Below, piece by piece: positions 1 to 9,120 of a DNA stretch of 64,000 nt. The number at the start of each line of letters is the position of its first letter. Positions within the stretch are counted from its first letter, which is position 1. The notes under the pieces are model-generated. The model worked only from the letters and a program-made list of their open reading frames with translations, did no database searches and was not told where the DNA came from. The position numbers and the translations under genes were made by a program. This DNA comes from Enterovibrio gelatinilyticus (GTDB taxonomy: Bacteria > Pseudomonadota > Gammaproteobacteria > Enterobacterales > Vibrionaceae), in contig NZ_JAJUBC010000004.1 in the NCBI RefSeq assembly GCF_028683095.1, positions 62,001 to 126,000 of the forward strand, given 5' to 3'.

Positions 1-546
1 CCTGAATTTGAAGCCAAAGATGACAAAGGCCAGAAAATAACGCTACCACTTCCTGATATTGCAGAGTTTTCTGGCTTCCACAAGATCGAAGACACCAAAT
101 TCGCAGTCCACTATAGCGTACAGTACATCGGCTGGGGCGCATTCGACCAAATCAAGTTTGACAACCTTCAAGATTCTGTCTTGACGGGTTCGTATAACAA
201 GCCTTATGAATGGCAAGATGGTTGGCACTATGCCATTGGCGGTACTTACTACCTAAATAACGATTGGACTCTGCGTGCTGGCTACATGTACGACACTAGC
301 GCACAAGATCAGAAAACCTCTATTTCAGTACCAGACTCAGATCGCCAGTGGCTATCATCAGGCGTTACCTATCATATTGATCAAAAATCAACCATTGACT
401 TTGGTATCACCTATTTGATGGGTAAAGAAGTATCTGTCACTGAAAGCACTCCATCTCCAGTTGGCAACTTCAATCTTTCGTCTGTGACTGCGACAACTCA
501 AGCGAATGCAATCCTAATGGGCTTGCAGTACAGCCGCAGCTTCTAA
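1..546 (+). CDS. FadL-family outer membrane porin, C-terminal part (5' end outside window)
   Basis: The reading frame is open from base 1 and ends with TAA at 546, giving the last 181 residues of an outer membrane beta-barrel protein. Alternating hydrophobic and polar strands and the motif GGTYYLNNDWTLRAGYMYDTS, followed by DRQWLSSGVTY and a C-terminal aromatic residue (SRSF), match the end of the FadL/OmpP1/TodX family. The same motifs recur in the complete FadL paralogue just downstream. The role is uptake of long-chain fatty acids or other hydrophobic molecules across the outer membrane. A hairpin terminator follows 20 bases after the stop, so this is the end of a transcript. The true start is not visible. 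Substrate is not predictable. Confidence 0.88.
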   Translation, partial: PEFEAKDDKGQKITLPLPDIAEFSGFHKIEDTKFAVHYSVQYIGWGAFDQIKFDNLQDSVLTGSYNKPYEWQDGWHYAIGGTYYLNNDWTLRAGYMYDTSAQDQKTSISVPDSDRQWLSSGVTYHIDQKSTIDFGITYLMGKEVSVTESTPSPVGNFNLSSVTATTQANAILMGLQYSRSF

Positions 547-566
547 GCTGATTAGATATACAAGTG

Positions 567-591
567 AAAGGGGAGCTTTGCTCCCCTTTTT
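567..591 (+). terminator. Rho-independent terminator after first fadL-type gene
   Basis: A 10-bp perfect stem (aaaggggagc / gctccccttt) with a 3-base loop is followed directly by T residues. It lies 20 bases after the stop codon of the upstream porin gene. Confidence 0.9.
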
Positions 592-863
592 GTTCGCTGA
601 TATTTATCTCTCACTCGCACCTCCTACAGATTTTGTCGATTTTTCAGCGCACACCAGTACGCTATACCAACCATTTCACTATACACGTGTTCGCCCAAAT
701 TCAGCGTACATGTGTTCCAAACCAACAAATCGTTAGATAATATCTCCACCAAACAAATAAATAACGATATTTACATCCAAAAACTTCTTGTTCAACGCAT
801 CAAAATTGCATATGAAATTTTGGTCAGTACCCTATACCGACCTCCAAAAACAAGAAATACATA
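592..863 (+). promoter_or_regulatory. Intergenic leader of the second fadL gene
   Basis: About 270 bases between a terminator and the next start codon must hold the promoter of the second fadL. It is AT-rich, with no convincing ORF of its own. I could not pick one clear -35/-10 pair, and I see no unambiguous FadR operator. Two related short strings (acacgtgttc and acatgtgttc) lie about 30 bases apart near 684-718, which might be a regulator-binding pair, but this is speculative. Confidence 0.35.
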
Positions 864-2207
864 ATGAACAAGAACAAAATTCTACCGTTGGCGATTGCTG
901 CGGCACTTGGCTCTCTCTCTTCAACCTCTGTTATGGCTGCTGGCTTTCAGCTTGCAGAATACTCTGCAACAGGCCTAGGACGCGCTTACGCTGGCGAAGC
1001 AGCAATGGCGGACAATGCCTCTGCGCAATTCCGTAACCCAGCAATGCTGACGTATTTGGAAGGCACTCAAGTGTCTACCGGTCTTATCTATGTAGACCCA
1101 AATGTAGATGTCAATGGCACCACGACTCAAACAAATCCGCTTACGCAGCAATCAACCAAAACAGCGACGTCATCAAAAGACTTTGCAGACTCAGCGTTCA
1201 TTCCAAACTTCTATGTGTCACACCAAGTGAATGACCAAGTTTTCCTTGGCCTAGCACTAAGCTCTAATTTTGGTATGCACACTAAACTGGATGACAGCTT
1301 CAAGGGCACCCAGTTTGGCAACGAAGCTTCTGTGATGACCATGGAAATTAACCCAAATGTTGCGTACCGCATCAACGACCAATTCTCTATCGGTGGTGGC
1401 GTGCGCTTTGTAATGGGTGAAGGCAGCATTGGTGCAAAGAGTTCGGCTGACTTTATGGGCGGTCTAGTTCCTTCGGGCACTACACTTAAATACATGGAAG
1501 GTGACGATACCTCTTGGGGTTGGCAAGCTGGTGCAGCATGGCAGATCAATCCAAACAACCGCGTCGGTTTTAACTATCGCTCAGAGGTTGATTTGAACCT
1601 TGAAGGTAATGCGAATGGTTTTGCGTTCAATAAAGAGAAATACTCTAATCCAATGAACTGGATGAGTAATGAACAATATGCTGGAAGCATGGCACTAACC
1701 CTTCCAGCAACGGCTGAATTGGCGAGTTACCATCAGCTAACTAATAAAGTTGCAGTGCACGCGAGCGTAAACTGGACAGATTGGAGTACCTTCGAAAAGC
1801 TGGAAGCAAACATTCCGTCTCTCCCTAACCCTTCACAAACCGTGAAACAGGAAAACTGGAAAGATAACTACCGCTTCGCAGTCGGTGCTACTTACGAGCT
1901 TAACGACAAAACACAACTTCGTTCGGGTGTGGCTTATGACACATCTGCTGTCGACGACGCAAACCGTACTATCACGATTCCAGAAACTGACCGTCTGTGG
2001 CTAAGCCTAGGTGCCGGCTATGCGTGGTCAAAAGATCTTACGCTGGATGCAGGCTTCACCTACATCTTCGCAAAAGACGCTGATGTTGTTGAACCACGCC
2101 CAGGTATTGAGTCTGATGCATCAGGTGCGCTATTCGGCGGCACATTTGAAGGCCAAACAACTGGCAGTGTATGGCTGGCTGGCGTTCAGGCGACATACCG
2201 CTTCTAA
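864..2207 (+). CDS. fadL: Long-chain fatty acid outer membrane transporter, FadL family
   Basis: A complete 447-residue protein, the normal length for FadL. It starts with a Sec signal peptide of about 25 residues (MNKNKILPLAIAAALG ... SVMAAG) and continues with the typical FadL plug start GFQLAEYSATGLGRAYAGEAAMADNAS, which includes the NPAM motif a little further on. The rest is a beta-barrel ending in ATYRF, with the terminal phenylalanine used for BAM-dependent assembly. FadL binds long-chain fatty acids outside the cell and releases them into the periplasm. It is the second of two tandem FadL-type genes and has its own terminator. The exact ligand is uncertain, because Vibrionaceae carry several FadL paralogues. 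Confidence 0.92.
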   Translation: MNKNKILPLAIAAALGSLSSTSVMAAGFQLAEYSATGLGRAYAGEAAMADNASAQFRNPAMLTYLEGTQVSTGLIYVDPNVDVNGTTTQTNPLTQQSTKTATSSKDFADSAFIPNFYVSHQVNDQVFLGLALSSNFGMHTKLDDSFKGTQFGNEASVMTMEINPNVAYRINDQFSIGGGVRFVMGEGSIGAKSSADFMGGLVPSGTTLKYMEGDDTSWGWQAGAAWQINPNNRVGFNYRSEVDLNLEGNANGFAFNKEKYSNPMNWMSNEQYAGSMALTLPATAELASYHQLTNKVAVHASVNWTDWSTFEKLEANIPSLPNPSQTVKQENWKDNYRFAVGATYELNDKTQLRSGVAYDTSAVDDANRTITIPETDRLWLSLGAGYAWSKDLTLDAGFTYIFAKDADVVEPRPGIESDASGALFGGTFEGQTTGSVWLAGVQATYRF

Positions 2208-2254
2208 GGTAATGATAATTGGCGAACTAGATACCGCTCGCCTTTATCGTTGAA

Positions 2255-2285
2255 AAAAATGGCCACTCATTGAGTGGCCATTTTT
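2255..2285 (+). terminator. Rho-independent terminator after fadL
   Basis: A long perfect stem (aaaaatggccactca / tgagtggccattttt) with a one-base centre ends in a T-run. It lies 47 bases after the fadL stop and could work in both directions. Confidence 0.9.
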
Positions 2286-2298
2286 GTTGCTATTTGTT

Positions 2299-2462
2299 TA
2301 TACCAATTGGATTAAGTAGGTGGTCATAAATTTGCGCTGGGAAAATCGTCAAGAGCAAAGAAGATATTGCAGTAAGTAGTTATTCTACCTACAAAATATC
2401 TGACGCCGCTATTGTCGATTTTAACCAGCAAGAATGACCGAATATTTAATCAGATTGGTATT
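2299..2462. repeat. MITE-like imperfect palindrome with terminal inverted repeats
   Basis: The ends are inverted copies: ataccaattggattaa at 2300-2315 and the complement of ataccaatctgattaa at 2446-2461 (14 of 16 bases agree). Inside, ctgggaaaatcg near 2337-2348 pairs imperfectly with cgattttaaccag near 2417-2429. At the centre, gatattgcagtaagtag (from about 2363) pairs with ctacctacaaaatatc (to about 2400) around a short loop. The whole 164 bases can therefore fold into one long imperfect hairpin. It holds no ORF. It sits between the fadL terminator and the 3' end of mlaA, a convergent intergenic site typical for non-autonomous palindromic elements. No family name is claimed. Confidence 0.65.
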
Positions 2463-2487
2463 ACTACTAGTTGCTATCTGTTTAGTA

Positions 2488-3276
2488 CTAATAGTTATCT
2501 ATTTCGTCTAACAAATCTTCGTCGAAATACGCATCATCAGGTTCAGGTTCTTCAATGGCTTGACCACCTCGTGCCTTGAAGTCTTTATGCTGTAAATATG
2601 CATCGCGGGCAAATGCATAAGGATCTGGAGAATTTTCCAGCAAAGGCTCTTGCGGCACAACAGCGGCTCGGCTTTCCATTCCATCGAGTGCCCACTTAAT
2701 GATCGACTGCGGCAATGTCAGCAAGGACAATGGCGGATAAATATCGTCGACCAAGTCACCAGCACCTTCCCGTAGCGTTATCGGCCCATAAACTGGCACC
2801 ATGAAGTAAGGGCCTTGACCAATATCGTAATAGCCCATGGCGTCGCCAAACTGACGGTCGTCTAGTTTTTGAATGTTCGCCGCAGAGGCTATATCAATTA
2901 GGCCGCCTAAACCAAACACGGTATTCAGCCAGAAACGATTAAAATGCGTTAATGCCGCATCACCTTCTAGCATCACAAGACTGTTTACCATGCTCGCGGG
3001 CTCTTCAAGGTTGCCGATAAAGTTAGAGAGACCGGTTCTTGCAAAGCTTGGCACAAAGTTGACGTAAGCCAGTGACACTGGACGCGCCACGTATGGGTCG
3101 AGGTAATCGTAGTTCAATGACCACATAACGCGATTGAAACCCTCAAAGGGGTCATTCGGGTGCGAAACATCAAACTCAGCGTTTGTTTCCGCATCGACAG
3201 TAGCGTCATCCGGCGACTGAGCACAGCCACTCAATCCAATGATCACGCCAACCGCTAATATCAGACGTTTCCACAT
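2488..3276 (-). CDS. mlaA: Phospholipid-binding lipoprotein MlaA (VacJ)
   Basis: A 262-residue lipoprotein. The signal peptide ends in the lipobox LSGC with the lipidated Cys at residue 18. The body has the MlaA signature: DPFEGFNRVMWSLNYDYLDPYVARPVSLAY near residues 42-70, then the SNFIGNLEEPASMVNSLV segment and the motif GLGGLIDIAS. MlaA sits in the outer membrane with a porin and removes mislocalised phospholipids from the outer leaflet, handing them to MlaC. The C-terminal 30 residues are strongly acidic, as is common in the family. Transcribed alone. A terminator from the ccm operon lies just upstream. Confidence 0.93.
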   Translation of the reverse strand: MWKRLILAVGVIIGLSGCAQSPDDATVDAETNAEFDVSHPNDPFEGFNRVMWSLNYDYLDPYVARPVSLAYVNFVPSFARTGLSNFIGNLEEPASMVNSLVMLEGDAALTHFNRFWLNTVFGLGGLIDIASAANIQKLDDRQFGDAMGYYDIGQGPYFMVPVYGPITLREGAGDLVDDIYPPLSLLTLPQSIIKWALDGMESRAAVVPQEPLLENSPDPYAFARDAYLQHKDFKARGGQAIEEPEPDDAYFDEDLLDEIDNY

Positions 3277-3292
3277 CGTTTTTATCTTTCCT

Positions 3293-3319
3293 AAAAAATA
3301 GGCTGGTTATTCACCAGCC
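3293..3319 (-). terminator. Terminator of the ccm operon
   Basis: The stem ggctggt / accagcc (7 bp, loop 5) is followed on the minus strand by a T-run (complement of aaaaaa at about 3293-3298). It lies about 90 bases after the ccmI stop and just upstream of mlaA. Confidence 0.7.
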
Positions 3320-3409
3320 TTATCCATGTTTTCCCAAGTATACCTGAGTCGAATCAAAATGCATGTGTGGGTAAATACCCTGCATTGATCTTGTTCAGGG
3401 TTAACACCA

Positions 3410-4624
3410 TCAGTTCTGTTGATTAATGATGATTTGAGATGACTCTCCCAGTGAAAATGGCTGGCTCTGACCATACCAATCACCGTCTTTGGTCATGACA
3501 TTACCATCGCTATCAATGCGCGCTTTCACTAACACATTCGGCAAAGATGACATTAGACGCTCTGGGATCATGCTATCCGCATCGGTCAGTTCCACACTCA
3601 AGGGAAAGCGACTTAACGGCAAGCGTTTTGCCGCCACTGGCATCGGAGCACCGTCTGCCGAGTGTACTGATACAATAAGAACACCTTCATTAGAAACACT
3701 GACTTCGTCACCCAATGAAATAGTCACAGAAACACTTTGGCCGTTGCCAGCACCCGCTTGTGCTTGAGCACGTTCAATGCTGCGCTCTAACATAACACCA
3801 CGCGGGTCATTTTCAGGAAGTAGTTGCTTCATCGTTGACCAAGCAGCAATGGCTTCATCAAAAGCACCACGTTCAAACGCTTCAAACGCGAGTAAAGACA
3901 GTGCCTGAAGATTGCCGTGATCTACCCTAACCACCTCACGAAGCATATCGCGTGCTTTGTTAACGTTGGTCTCATCGCCACTAAGCATGAGCGACTGCGC
4001 GTAGCCCAGTTTCACATCGCTATCTTCAGGCATCAATCGATAAGCTCGACTCATTGCACCTTCAGCGGTTTGAATATCGCGGTTCGCTAGACCAATACGC
4101 CCTAGCAATAACCAGCCCATCGCGTCATCAGGCGTTTGAGATAACTTGGTTCTCAGTGCTAACGTCAGATCAGCCATTTCCTGATCCGTCATCGGCTCTT
4201 GGCTGTCAGACATCAGTCGGCTTGATAACTCTGGCAATTTAGCCGCAGTTTCTTGCCAATGAACCACTTTCTGCTGGTTGCCCGTCGTCAAATACAGAGC
4301 GTAGCTCAGTATCACGAGAATCAATACGCCAGGCAGGAGCATCCAAGGTGCTACGGTACTTTGAGTTTGTACTTGCTTACTTTCTGGTACGTCATCTAAC
4401 AGGGACTGTTGAAGCTCAACAGCCAACTCACCTTGGTTGTCCACCAAGCCTTCATCAGCTTCTTCATTCAGTTCATCCATGCGATCACGGAAAAATGCTT
4501 TATTTAGCTCGTCACGACTGGCCGCTTCATCTTGGTCTTTCCCACGATAAATCGGCACAACAAAGATCGCGACAGAGACAAGTACCATTAAGGCTGTGAT
4601 CAGCCAGAACCACAATTCGGTCAT
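3410..4624 (-). CDS. ccmI: Cytochrome c maturation protein CcmI (apocytochrome chaperone)
   Basis: A 404-residue protein with two membrane helices (about residues 4-24 and 93-112) around a cytoplasmic acidic loop, and then a periplasmic part with TPR-type helices. The motif GWLLLGRIGLANRDIQTAEGAMSRAYRLMPE near 165-195 and the following repeats show the TPR. The C-terminal third is a beta-rich domain. CcmI (CycH) binds the C-terminal helix of apocytochrome c and passes it to CcmF/CcmH for haem ligation. It is the last gene of the ccm operon and overlaps ccmH by 4 bases, suggesting translational coupling. Confidence 0.93.
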   Translation of the reverse strand: MTELWFWLITALMVLVSVAIFVVPIYRGKDQDEAASRDELNKAFFRDRMDELNEEADEGLVDNQGELAVELQQSLLDDVPESKQVQTQSTVAPWMLLPGVLILVILSYALYLTTGNQQKVVHWQETAAKLPELSSRLMSDSQEPMTDQEMADLTLALRTKLSQTPDDAMGWLLLGRIGLANRDIQTAEGAMSRAYRLMPEDSDVKLGYAQSLMLSGDETNVNKARDMLREVVRVDHGNLQALSLLAFEAFERGAFDEAIAAWSTMKQLLPENDPRGVMLERSIERAQAQAGAGNGQSVSVTISLGDEVSVSNEGVLIVSVHSADGAPMPVAAKRLPLSRFPLSVELTDADSMIPERLMSSLPNVLVKARIDSDGNVMTKDGDWYGQSQPFSLGESSQIIINQQN

Positions 4625-5130
4625 CCGTTTGTATCCTTGTTATTTTTATTGGCGGACTGTTTCTCTGCCGCGTTATCACCTAACAGTGCAGCAAGACGCG
4701 CTTGCTCTTCTCCATCAAGTTCAACCTGTGCGGCTTTTGCTTTCGGTTTACGACTGCGCACTACCAACACGGTGAAGCCAATCAATACACACAGAACTGG
4801 GCCAGCCCACAAAATTAACGTCGATGCCGTCAGCGGCGGATTGTAGGTCACAAAGTTGCCGTAACGCGCAACCATGTATTCCACAATCTCATCTTCATTC
4901 TTGCCTTGCTTGAGCATCTCGTAGACCTTCAAGCGCAGATCTTGCGCCAAGCCTGCATTCGAATCGGCAATGTTGTTATTTTGACACTTAGGACAACGAA
5001 GCTCTTTCCCCAATTGGTGGAAAGCAGCTTCTTGTGCTGGGTCATCAAACTCATAAACCTCAATGGCTGCGGAGACCGAAAACGCCACGCTGCTTGCCAA
5101 CACAAGTGCTAACCAAAAGCGCTTAATCAT
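4621..5130 (-). CDS. ccmH: Cytochrome c maturation protein CcmH (CcmH/CycL/NrfF family)
   Basis: A 169-residue protein with a signal peptide (residues 1-21), the thiol motif LRCPKCQ with cysteines at 46 and 49, and one membrane helix near 104-124. The conserved stretch CQNNNIADSNAGLAQDLR follows the active site. CcmH keeps the CXXCH cysteines of apocytochrome c reduced and works with CcmG, CcmF and CcmI at the periplasmic face of the membrane. This is the short CcmH form, with the TPR part encoded separately as CcmI. It overlaps ccmG by 4 bases. Confidence 0.95.
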   Translation of the reverse strand: MIKRFWLALVLASSVAFSVSAAIEVYEFDDPAQEAAFHQLGKELRCPKCQNNNIADSNAGLAQDLRLKVYEMLKQGKNEDEIVEYMVARYGNFVTYNPPLTASTLILWAGPVLCVLIGFTVLVVRSRKPKAKAAQVELDGEEQARLAALLGDNAAEKQSANKNNKDTNG

Positions 5131-5681
5131 CCCTTAGCCTCCGCCAGCATTTGCTCATACATTGGCCCAAGCTTGTCTTGCCAATTTTGCGAATTTACAT
5201 CGCCAACGTGGCGGTAACGAATCACACCGTTAGCATCAATAAGGAAGGTTTCTGGCGCACCATATACTCCCAAATCAAGGCCTAGCATACCGTTGCCATC
5301 AAACAAGCTGACCAAGTACGGGTTACCCAGTTGGTTTAACCAGCCAATCGCTTTTACACGATCATCTTTGTAGTTAAGACCAATAATCTTTACGCCATTT
5401 GCCGCCAATTCATTTAGGTAAGTATGCTCGGCATAACACGTTGGACACCACGTTGCCCAGACGTTGAGCAGCAGCGGTTGGCCTTTAAAGATGTCTTGAT
5501 CATACAGCTTGCCCGCTTCGGTCAGATCTTCGAGACGGAACTCTGGCACTGGCTTACCCACCAGTACAGATTCCAACTTGGTTGGGTCATCACCGTCGGC
5601 GTTTTTACCTAATTGGATAAAAAACACCGCGACCAACACCATGAAAAGTACGAGCGGTATAAAAAGCAAAGGACGTTTCAT
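5127..5681 (-). CDS. ccmG: Thiol:disulfide interchange protein CcmG (DsbE)
   Basis: A 184-residue membrane-anchored thioredoxin. It has an N-terminal helix (residues 5-23), the DsbE strand LVGKPVPEFRLEDL, and the active site WATWCPTCYAEH with cysteines at 79 and 82. The cis-proline loop reads YGAPETFLID, as in DsbE. It passes electrons from DsbD to apocytochrome c or CcmH so that haem can be attached. It lies 2 bases after ccmF and overlaps ccmH. Confidence 0.95.
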   Translation of the reverse strand: MKRPLLFIPLVLFMVLVAVFFIQLGKNADGDDPTKLESVLVGKPVPEFRLEDLTEAGKLYDQDIFKGQPLLLNVWATWCPTCYAEHTYLNELAANGVKIIGLNYKDDRVKAIGWLNQLGNPYLVSLFDGNGMLGLDLGVYGAPETFLIDANGVIRYRHVGDVNSQNWQDKLGPMYEQMLAEAKG

Positions 5682-5683
5682 GC

Positions 5684-7660
5684 TTACGCCTCCTTCACAG
5701 GTTCAGTAGATACGGTCGATTCCGATTTCTGACGGAAACGGTAGCGTTTGTCTGACATCGCCAATATGCCACCTATGGACATGACCAATGCACCAAACCA
5801 GATCCAGCGAACAAACGGCTTATAGTAAATTCGAATCGCCCACGCACCATCAGGTAGACGCTCACCCATGGCAATGTACAAATCGCGAGTAATGCCGCGA
5901 TCGATATCGGCTTCCGTCATCATTGAGCGCTGCACGGTGTAAAAACGCTTCTCTGCATGCAAAGTGTTAATGCGCTTGTCACCACGATAGATGTCAAAAT
6001 CAGCCACGTAACCGTCATAGTTCGGACCGTCTTTGTCACGCAGACCTTGGAAGTGGAAATCGTAACCTTGGATTTCTACGCGATCGCCCGGTGCCATCTT
6101 CACATCACGTTCGATGTCATAATTTTGCACCATAGCGATGCCTAATATTGAGATAGCAAGACCGATATGGCCGAATACCATTGCCCAGTGACTTCTGCCT
6201 AACTTGCCAAGCCCTGCCATAAAGTCATGGCGATGCGTTGCACGCTGATAGACTTCGACAGATTGCATGATAATGACCCATAGGCCCATCACCGCACCTA
6301 AGGCTGCAAGTGGTTTAAACACGTCAGCAAAGAACCAAACGAGTCCAATACCCAAGGTGACTGAAATCAGGCCACTGACAATCACTTCTTTTTTCACGTT
6401 TTTAAGGTTGTCTCGCTTCCATCGGATCAGCGGACCAATACCGAGCAAAAAGACAAAAGGAACAGAAAGCCACGTAAACAAAAGATTGAAGAAAGGTTCA
6501 CCGATGGACACAGACCCTAAACCAATCTGTTTGTGAACCAAAGGCAATAGCGTACCAAGAAGCACGACCATGAGCGCAGCGACCAAAAAGATATTGTTCG
6601 CTAGCAGTACGTTTTCACGTGATACCAATTCAAAGTTACCGCGTGAACGCACCTCTGAAGCACGTAATGCGTAGAGCAGCAATGAACCACCAATGACTGC
6701 CACGAGGAAGGCAAGAATAAACAAACCACGCGCGGGATCGGACGCAAACGCATGAACCGAGACCAACACGCCGGAACGAACTAAGAATGTGCCGAGTAGA
6801 CTGAGCGAGAAGGCAGAAATCGCCAATAGTACGGTCCACGCTTTAAACGTGCCGCGTTTTTCCGTTACCGCGAGCGAGTGCATCAAAGCGGTACCTGCCA
6901 ACCAAGGCATGAATGAAGCGTTTTCTACTGGATCCCAGAACCACCAGCCACCCCAGCCAAGTTCGTAGTAAGCCCACCAAGAGCCCAGTGCGATACCCAG
7001 CGTCAAAAATACCCATGCAGCCGTTGTCCAAGGACGAGACCAACGCGCCCACGCCGTATCAAGGCGACCCGCCATCAAAGAAGCGATCGCAAACGCAAAC
7101 GCGACGGAGAAACCGACATAGCCCATGTATAACATTGGCGGGTGAACAATTAGACCCGGATCTTGAAGCAGCGGGTTAAGATCGCGTCCATCGACGGGGA
7201 AGTATGGCAAAGTGCGTTCAAATGGATTTGATGTCACGATGATAAATAGCAAGAAGCCTACGCCAATCATCCCCATAACAGCGAGTACACGAGCAACCGA
7301 CTCTTGCGGCATACCACGGCTAAATACCGCCACAGCCAGCGTCCAACCTGCTTGGATCAACACCCAAAGTAGCAAAGACCCTTCATGCGCACCCCAAACC
7401 GCCGTCAGCCGGTAGTACCACGGCAATGCACTGTTTGAGTTACTCGCCACATAACTGACGGTAAAATCGTTGGCGTAAAATGCCCAACTCAGTGCGATAA
7501 ATGACATCAGCAACATCAAGAACATGCCGATAGCCAGTGGTCGCGCTGAGCGCATCATGGCTTGGTTTCCGATCTGCGCACCCCACAGTGGGTAGATACT
7601 CAGTAGGACCGAAAATCCCAAAGATATAATCAGGGCAAAATGCCCCAGTTCAGCAATCAT
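5684..7660 (-). CDS. ccmF: Haem lyase CcmF
   Basis: A 658-residue polytopic membrane protein, the usual CcmF length. The tryptophan-rich WWD motif GWGGWWFWDPVENASFMPWL lies near residues 234-253. Conserved histidines occur near the loops around it (IVHPPMLYMGY, GTALMHSLAVTEKRG). A large periplasmic domain is followed by a last C-terminal helix. CcmF takes haem from holo-CcmE and joins it to the CXXCH cysteines of apocytochrome c together with CcmH and CcmI. Its stop overlaps the start region of no other gene. It is adjacent to ccmE, with one base shared. Confidence 0.96.
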   Translation of the reverse strand: MIAELGHFALIISLGFSVLLSIYPLWGAQIGNQAMMRSARPLAIGMFLMLLMSFIALSWAFYANDFTVSYVASNSNSALPWYYRLTAVWGAHEGSLLLWVLIQAGWTLAVAVFSRGMPQESVARVLAVMGMIGVGFLLFIIVTSNPFERTLPYFPVDGRDLNPLLQDPGLIVHPPMLYMGYVGFSVAFAFAIASLMAGRLDTAWARWSRPWTTAAWVFLTLGIALGSWWAYYELGWGGWWFWDPVENASFMPWLAGTALMHSLAVTEKRGTFKAWTVLLAISAFSLSLLGTFLVRSGVLVSVHAFASDPARGLFILAFLVAVIGGSLLLYALRASEVRSRGNFELVSRENVLLANNIFLVAALMVVLLGTLLPLVHKQIGLGSVSIGEPFFNLLFTWLSVPFVFLLGIGPLIRWKRDNLKNVKKEVIVSGLISVTLGIGLVWFFADVFKPLAALGAVMGLWVIIMQSVEVYQRATHRHDFMAGLGKLGRSHWAMVFGHIGLAISILGIAMVQNYDIERDVKMAPGDRVEIQGYDFHFQGLRDKDGPNYDGYVADFDIYRGDKRINTLHAEKRFYTVQRSMMTEADIDRGITRDLYIAMGERLPDGAWAIRIYYKPFVRWIWFGALVMSIGGILAMSDKRYRFRQKSESTVSTEPVKEA

Positions 7661-8142
7661 TAGTAGCTACCTTGTTTTTGCTGTTCAGTGTATTCAAGCG
7701 GTTGGTGATTTTTGTTCATCGCTTCTGCAATTTCAGGTGGCATGTATTCTTCATCATGCTTAGCAAGCACTTCCTGTGCACGAACAGTGGTCGCATTCAC
7801 CAGCTCACCTTGTGCCACGATGCCCTGCCCTTCGCGGAACAAGTCAGGGAGAATACCGTCAAACTCAACCGTTACCGCTGGGCCAATGTCTGCCACTTTA
7901 AACGTAACTTTCAATGATTCAGGGTCACGGCTTACTGAATCTTCAACCACCATGCCGCCAATACGTAAACGCTGACCAACATAAGGTTTCGAACCATCCG
8001 GCTTACCTTCCACGATTTCGGTTGGGGTATAGAACAAGTCCATATTTTGATTTAACGCATACACCACTAAACCAACCGTTGCGCCTACACCAAACACTAG
8101 AGCGAGAGCTAGCCCTAAGCGTTTCTTGCGTCTTGGGTTCAT
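7660..8142 (-). CDS. ccmE: Periplasmic haem chaperone CcmE
   Basis: A 160-residue protein with a basic N-terminus (MNPRRKKR), a single membrane anchor (residues 9-29), and an OB-fold body with motifs [12 protein letters not shown] and [10 protein letters not shown]. The haem-binding motif [11 protein letters not shown] has the covalent histidine at residue 129. CcmE receives haem through CcmC and carries it to CcmF. It overlaps ccmD by 4 bases and ccmF by 1 base. Confidence 0.96.
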   Translation of the reverse strand: MNPRRKKRLGLALALVFGVGATVGLVVYALNQNMDLFYTPTEIVEGKPDGSKPYVGQRLRIGGMVVEDSVSRDPESLKVTFKVADIGPAVTVEFDGILPDLFREGQGIVAQGELVNATTVRAQEVLAKHDEEYMPPEIAEAMNKNHQPLEYTEQQKQGSY

Positions 8143-8345
8143 AACGTGTTCTCCATATTTTGGGCTTTCTTGATTCGTTGCTCTCGGGCAACTCTGTTCT
8201 TTATTTCACGAATAAGTTTGCGACGAGTGAAGTGAGCCGAACATACGACCCAAAACATAGCCAAAAATGTAATCGCAAATGCACTCCACACATAGCCGGC
8301 ATAGCCACCCATATCTAGAAATGCGGAGAAGGAACTAAAATGCAT
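8139..8345 (-). CDS. ccmD: Haem exporter accessory protein CcmD
   Basis: A 68-residue protein with one membrane helix (about residues 15-38, [20 protein letters not shown]) followed by a charged cytoplasmic tail ([20 protein letters not shown]). This is the normal CcmD layout, including the N-terminal [12 protein letters not shown] motif. CcmD stabilises the CcmABC complex and helps release holo-CcmE. It starts 2 bases after the ccmC stop. Confidence 0.93.
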   Translation of the reverse strand: MHFSSFSAFLDMGGYAGYVWSAFAITFLAMFWVVCSAHFTRRKLIREIKNRVAREQRIKKAQNMENTL

Positions 8346-8347
8346 GA

Positions 8348-9085
8348 TTAGGCTCTCTCTACCAATTCACGTGCCCAAGGACGATGCGACTCGCGCTGCA
8401 GGATTTTGTTTTTTAGCGCCATCAAGGTCGCCGCACCAAAGAACAAAGCAAAACCTATAATGTTTAACAACAGAGGCCAAAGCATGTCTGACGCGATAGA
8501 CGGTTTGGCGAATTTGGTAATAGTCGCCCCTTGGTGTAGGGTGTTCCACCATTCTACCGAGAAGTGAATGATCGGCAGGTTAATAACCCCAACCATGGCA
8601 AGAATGCCTGCAGCACGGCCTGCTGTGCGATCATCTTCAAACGCATTATACAGTGCGATAACACCCAAATAGAGAAACAGCAGAATCAACTCTGAGGTTA
8701 GACGAGCATCCCATACCCACCAAGCACCCCACATTGGCTTACCCCATATTGCGCCAGTGACTAGCGCAATAAACGTAAACACAGCACCTACGGGTGCCAT
8801 CGCGGCTGCAGCCCAATCAGAGGTTTTAATTTGCCAAACCATGCCTATGAATGCCGCGATCGCCATCGACATGTATGCACCCATTGACCAAATAGCCGCC
8901 GGCACATGAATGTAAATGATACGGAAGCTGTCACCTTGCTGATAGTCGGACGGCGCAAACGCCAACCCCCACACCGTTCCGGTAACCAGAGACAACAATG
9001 CCAGCACAGCAAACCATGGCAGAAGCGTGTTACATAGCTTGTAGGTTGCTTCTGGCTTGGCATAAGGATGAAGCCATTTCCACAT
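8348..9085 (-). CDS. ccmC: Haem exporter membrane protein CcmC
   Basis: A 245-residue protein with six membrane helices and the WWD motif GAWWVWDARLTSELILLFLY near residues 124-144, plus two conserved histidines (YIHVPAAIWSMG and PIIHFSVEWWNTLHQG). CcmC forms the haem-binding site with CcmE and catalyses covalent haem attachment to CcmE. It is preceded by a 35-base gap after ccmB, the widest gap in the operon, in which I see no promoter or terminator. Confidence 0.96.
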   Translation of the reverse strand: MWKWLHPYAKPEATYKLCNTLLPWFAVLALLSLVTGTVWGLAFAPSDYQQGDSFRIIYIHVPAAIWSMGAYMSMAIAAFIGMVWQIKTSDWAAAAMAPVGAVFTFIALVTGAIWGKPMWGAWWVWDARLTSELILLFLYLGVIALYNAFEDDRTAGRAAGILAMVGVINLPIIHFSVEWWNTLHQGATITKFAKPSIASDMLWPLLLNIIGFALFFGAATLMALKNKILQRESHRPWARELVERA

Positions 9086-9120
9086 TACTCAATCGCTCTT
9101 ATTTAATTATAAAATTTGGG

